Shown here: positions 63,565 to 64,000 of the stretch, in pieces
Position numbering within the stretch: position 1 is the first letter of the stretch
Layout of the letters: each line of letters starts with the position of its first letter
NCBI RefSeq assembly: GCF_000272475.1
Contig: NZ_AKFJ01000081.1
Span: forward strand, 62,001-126,000
Direction: 5' to 3'
Length of the DNA: 64,000 bases
DNA from: Novosphingobium sp. Rr 2-17
GTDB taxonomy: Bacteria > Pseudomonadota > Alphaproteobacteria > Sphingomonadales > Sphingomonadaceae
Translations under genes and position numbers: made by a program
Notes under the pieces: generated by a model
Database searches by the model: none
What the model was told of the DNA's origin: nothing
The model's input: the letters and a program-made list of their open reading frames with translations, nothing else

Positions 63565-63760
63565 GGCCGCGTCCTTCGCGAATGATGTGGTGATTGTCAT
63601 AGGATTGGTTGGGCGTCCGCACAGGGACGCGATGCAGCGAAAATCAGCGCGCGGTGAGCGCGCAGCCTTGCCATCGCCAATAAAGACGCAGGGCAGGATT
63701 CGAGATCGAACGATCGTGCATCGCGTGGCGGCATACCACAAATGCGCACCGATGGAAGCC

Positions 63761-64000
63761 TCAGGCGTCGGTCGGGGGAGGCCGGCGACGGCGCAGCAGC
63801 GCAAGGTCGGCTCGCGAAAAGGCCCCGGTTGCAAAGGTCGCCACGGCATAGACCAGTCCGCCGGCTGAAACGAGCGCGGCCAGCGAAAGCCCGCGCGCCA
63901 GCCAGGTCGAATGGACGTAGGGCATGATCAGCCCCTGGCCGAACCACAGCACCGCGCCCATCGCCAGCGCCGCCAAAGCGAGGCGTGGTGCCCGGCGTTT
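63761..64000 (-). CDS. murJ: Lipid II flippase MurJ, 3' end only
   Basis: Last 79 residues of a membrane protein running off the window end. Two hydrophobic helices ([16 protein letters not shown] and [20 protein letters not shown]) and the tail [20 protein letters not shown], the usual C-terminus of sphingomonad MurJ. Its position upstream of trpS fits a frequent arrangement. Only the C-terminal end is seen, so confidence is moderate. Confidence 0.72.
   Translation of the reverse strand, partial: KRRAPRLALAALAMGAVLWFGQGLIMPYVHSTWLARGLSLAALVSAGGLVYAVATFATGAFSRADLALLRRRRPPPTDA

Overview
The window looks like chromosome of a free-living Gram-negative alphaproteobacterium of the order Sphingomonadales (Novosphingobium or Sphingomonas type). 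This rests on GC-rich coding DNA, frequent GTG and TTG starts, two TonB-dependent receptors, a TPR-sulfotransferase beside a receptor, and typical alphaproteobacterial neighbourhoods (zinc-ribbon/ftsE/ftsX/ydcF/plsC, tyrA/hisC, metX/metW, murJ/trpS). The genus is inferred, not proven. No rRNA, CRISPR array, complete prophage or insertion sequence was seen. There is one tRNA gene, tRNA-Leu(GAG).

Layout. 1-5.3 kb: 3' part of gpsA, a polysaccharide flippase, an OmpA-like protein, a 30-residue membrane peptide with a helix-hairpin-helix membrane protein, and a TetR regulator divergent from a glutathione transferase. 5.3-10.7 kb: aconitase, a drug/metabolite exporter and a periplasmic L,D-transpeptidase. 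10.8-12.8 kb: btaA-btaB for phosphorus-free betaine lipids, with a candidate Pho box. 13-24 kb: an accessory stretch of amino-acid handling (class V aminotransferase, MocR regulator, TonB receptor, Lrp with a RhtA-type exporter, MarR-GNAT fusion, GNAT, LysR with a LysE exporter, GST). 23.9-27.3 kb: an exported amine-oxidation module of Tat-type flavin amine oxidase, two c-type cytochromes and a divergent RidA with its own signal peptide. 27.3-32 kb: TPR-sulfotransferase and a large TonB receptor.

33.4-45.5 kb holds tRNA-Leu, an O-antigen ligase/polymerase of lower GC, a glycerophosphodiesterase, and a surface-glycan locus (deacetylase-like protein, three GT4 glycosyltransferases, a CDP-glycerol glycerophosphotransferase-like enzyme, a membrane protein, a DUF2141 protein and a Wzx-type flippase). 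45.5-47.3 kb is an overlapping pair: an exported SGNH hydrolase and a protein of unknown function. 47.6-52.6 kb: fumC, an extended IF-1 paralogue, an orphan ParS/MbcA-type protein, a small protein downstream of a cold-shock gene, and a WYL-like protein. 52.7-64 kb is core: ftsEX, ydcF, plsC ending inside a repeat, transglutaminase-like protein, tyrA, hisC, metX-GNAT-metW, LysE, GST, trpS and the 3' end of murJ.

The points most worth following are the periplasmic amine-dehydrogenase/RidA module, the btaAB operon with its 7-4-7 Pho-box candidate, the glycerol-phosphate-like transferase in the glycan locus, and several regulator/target pairs with visible inverted repeats (LysR/LysE, TetR/GST, MocR/aminotransferase).
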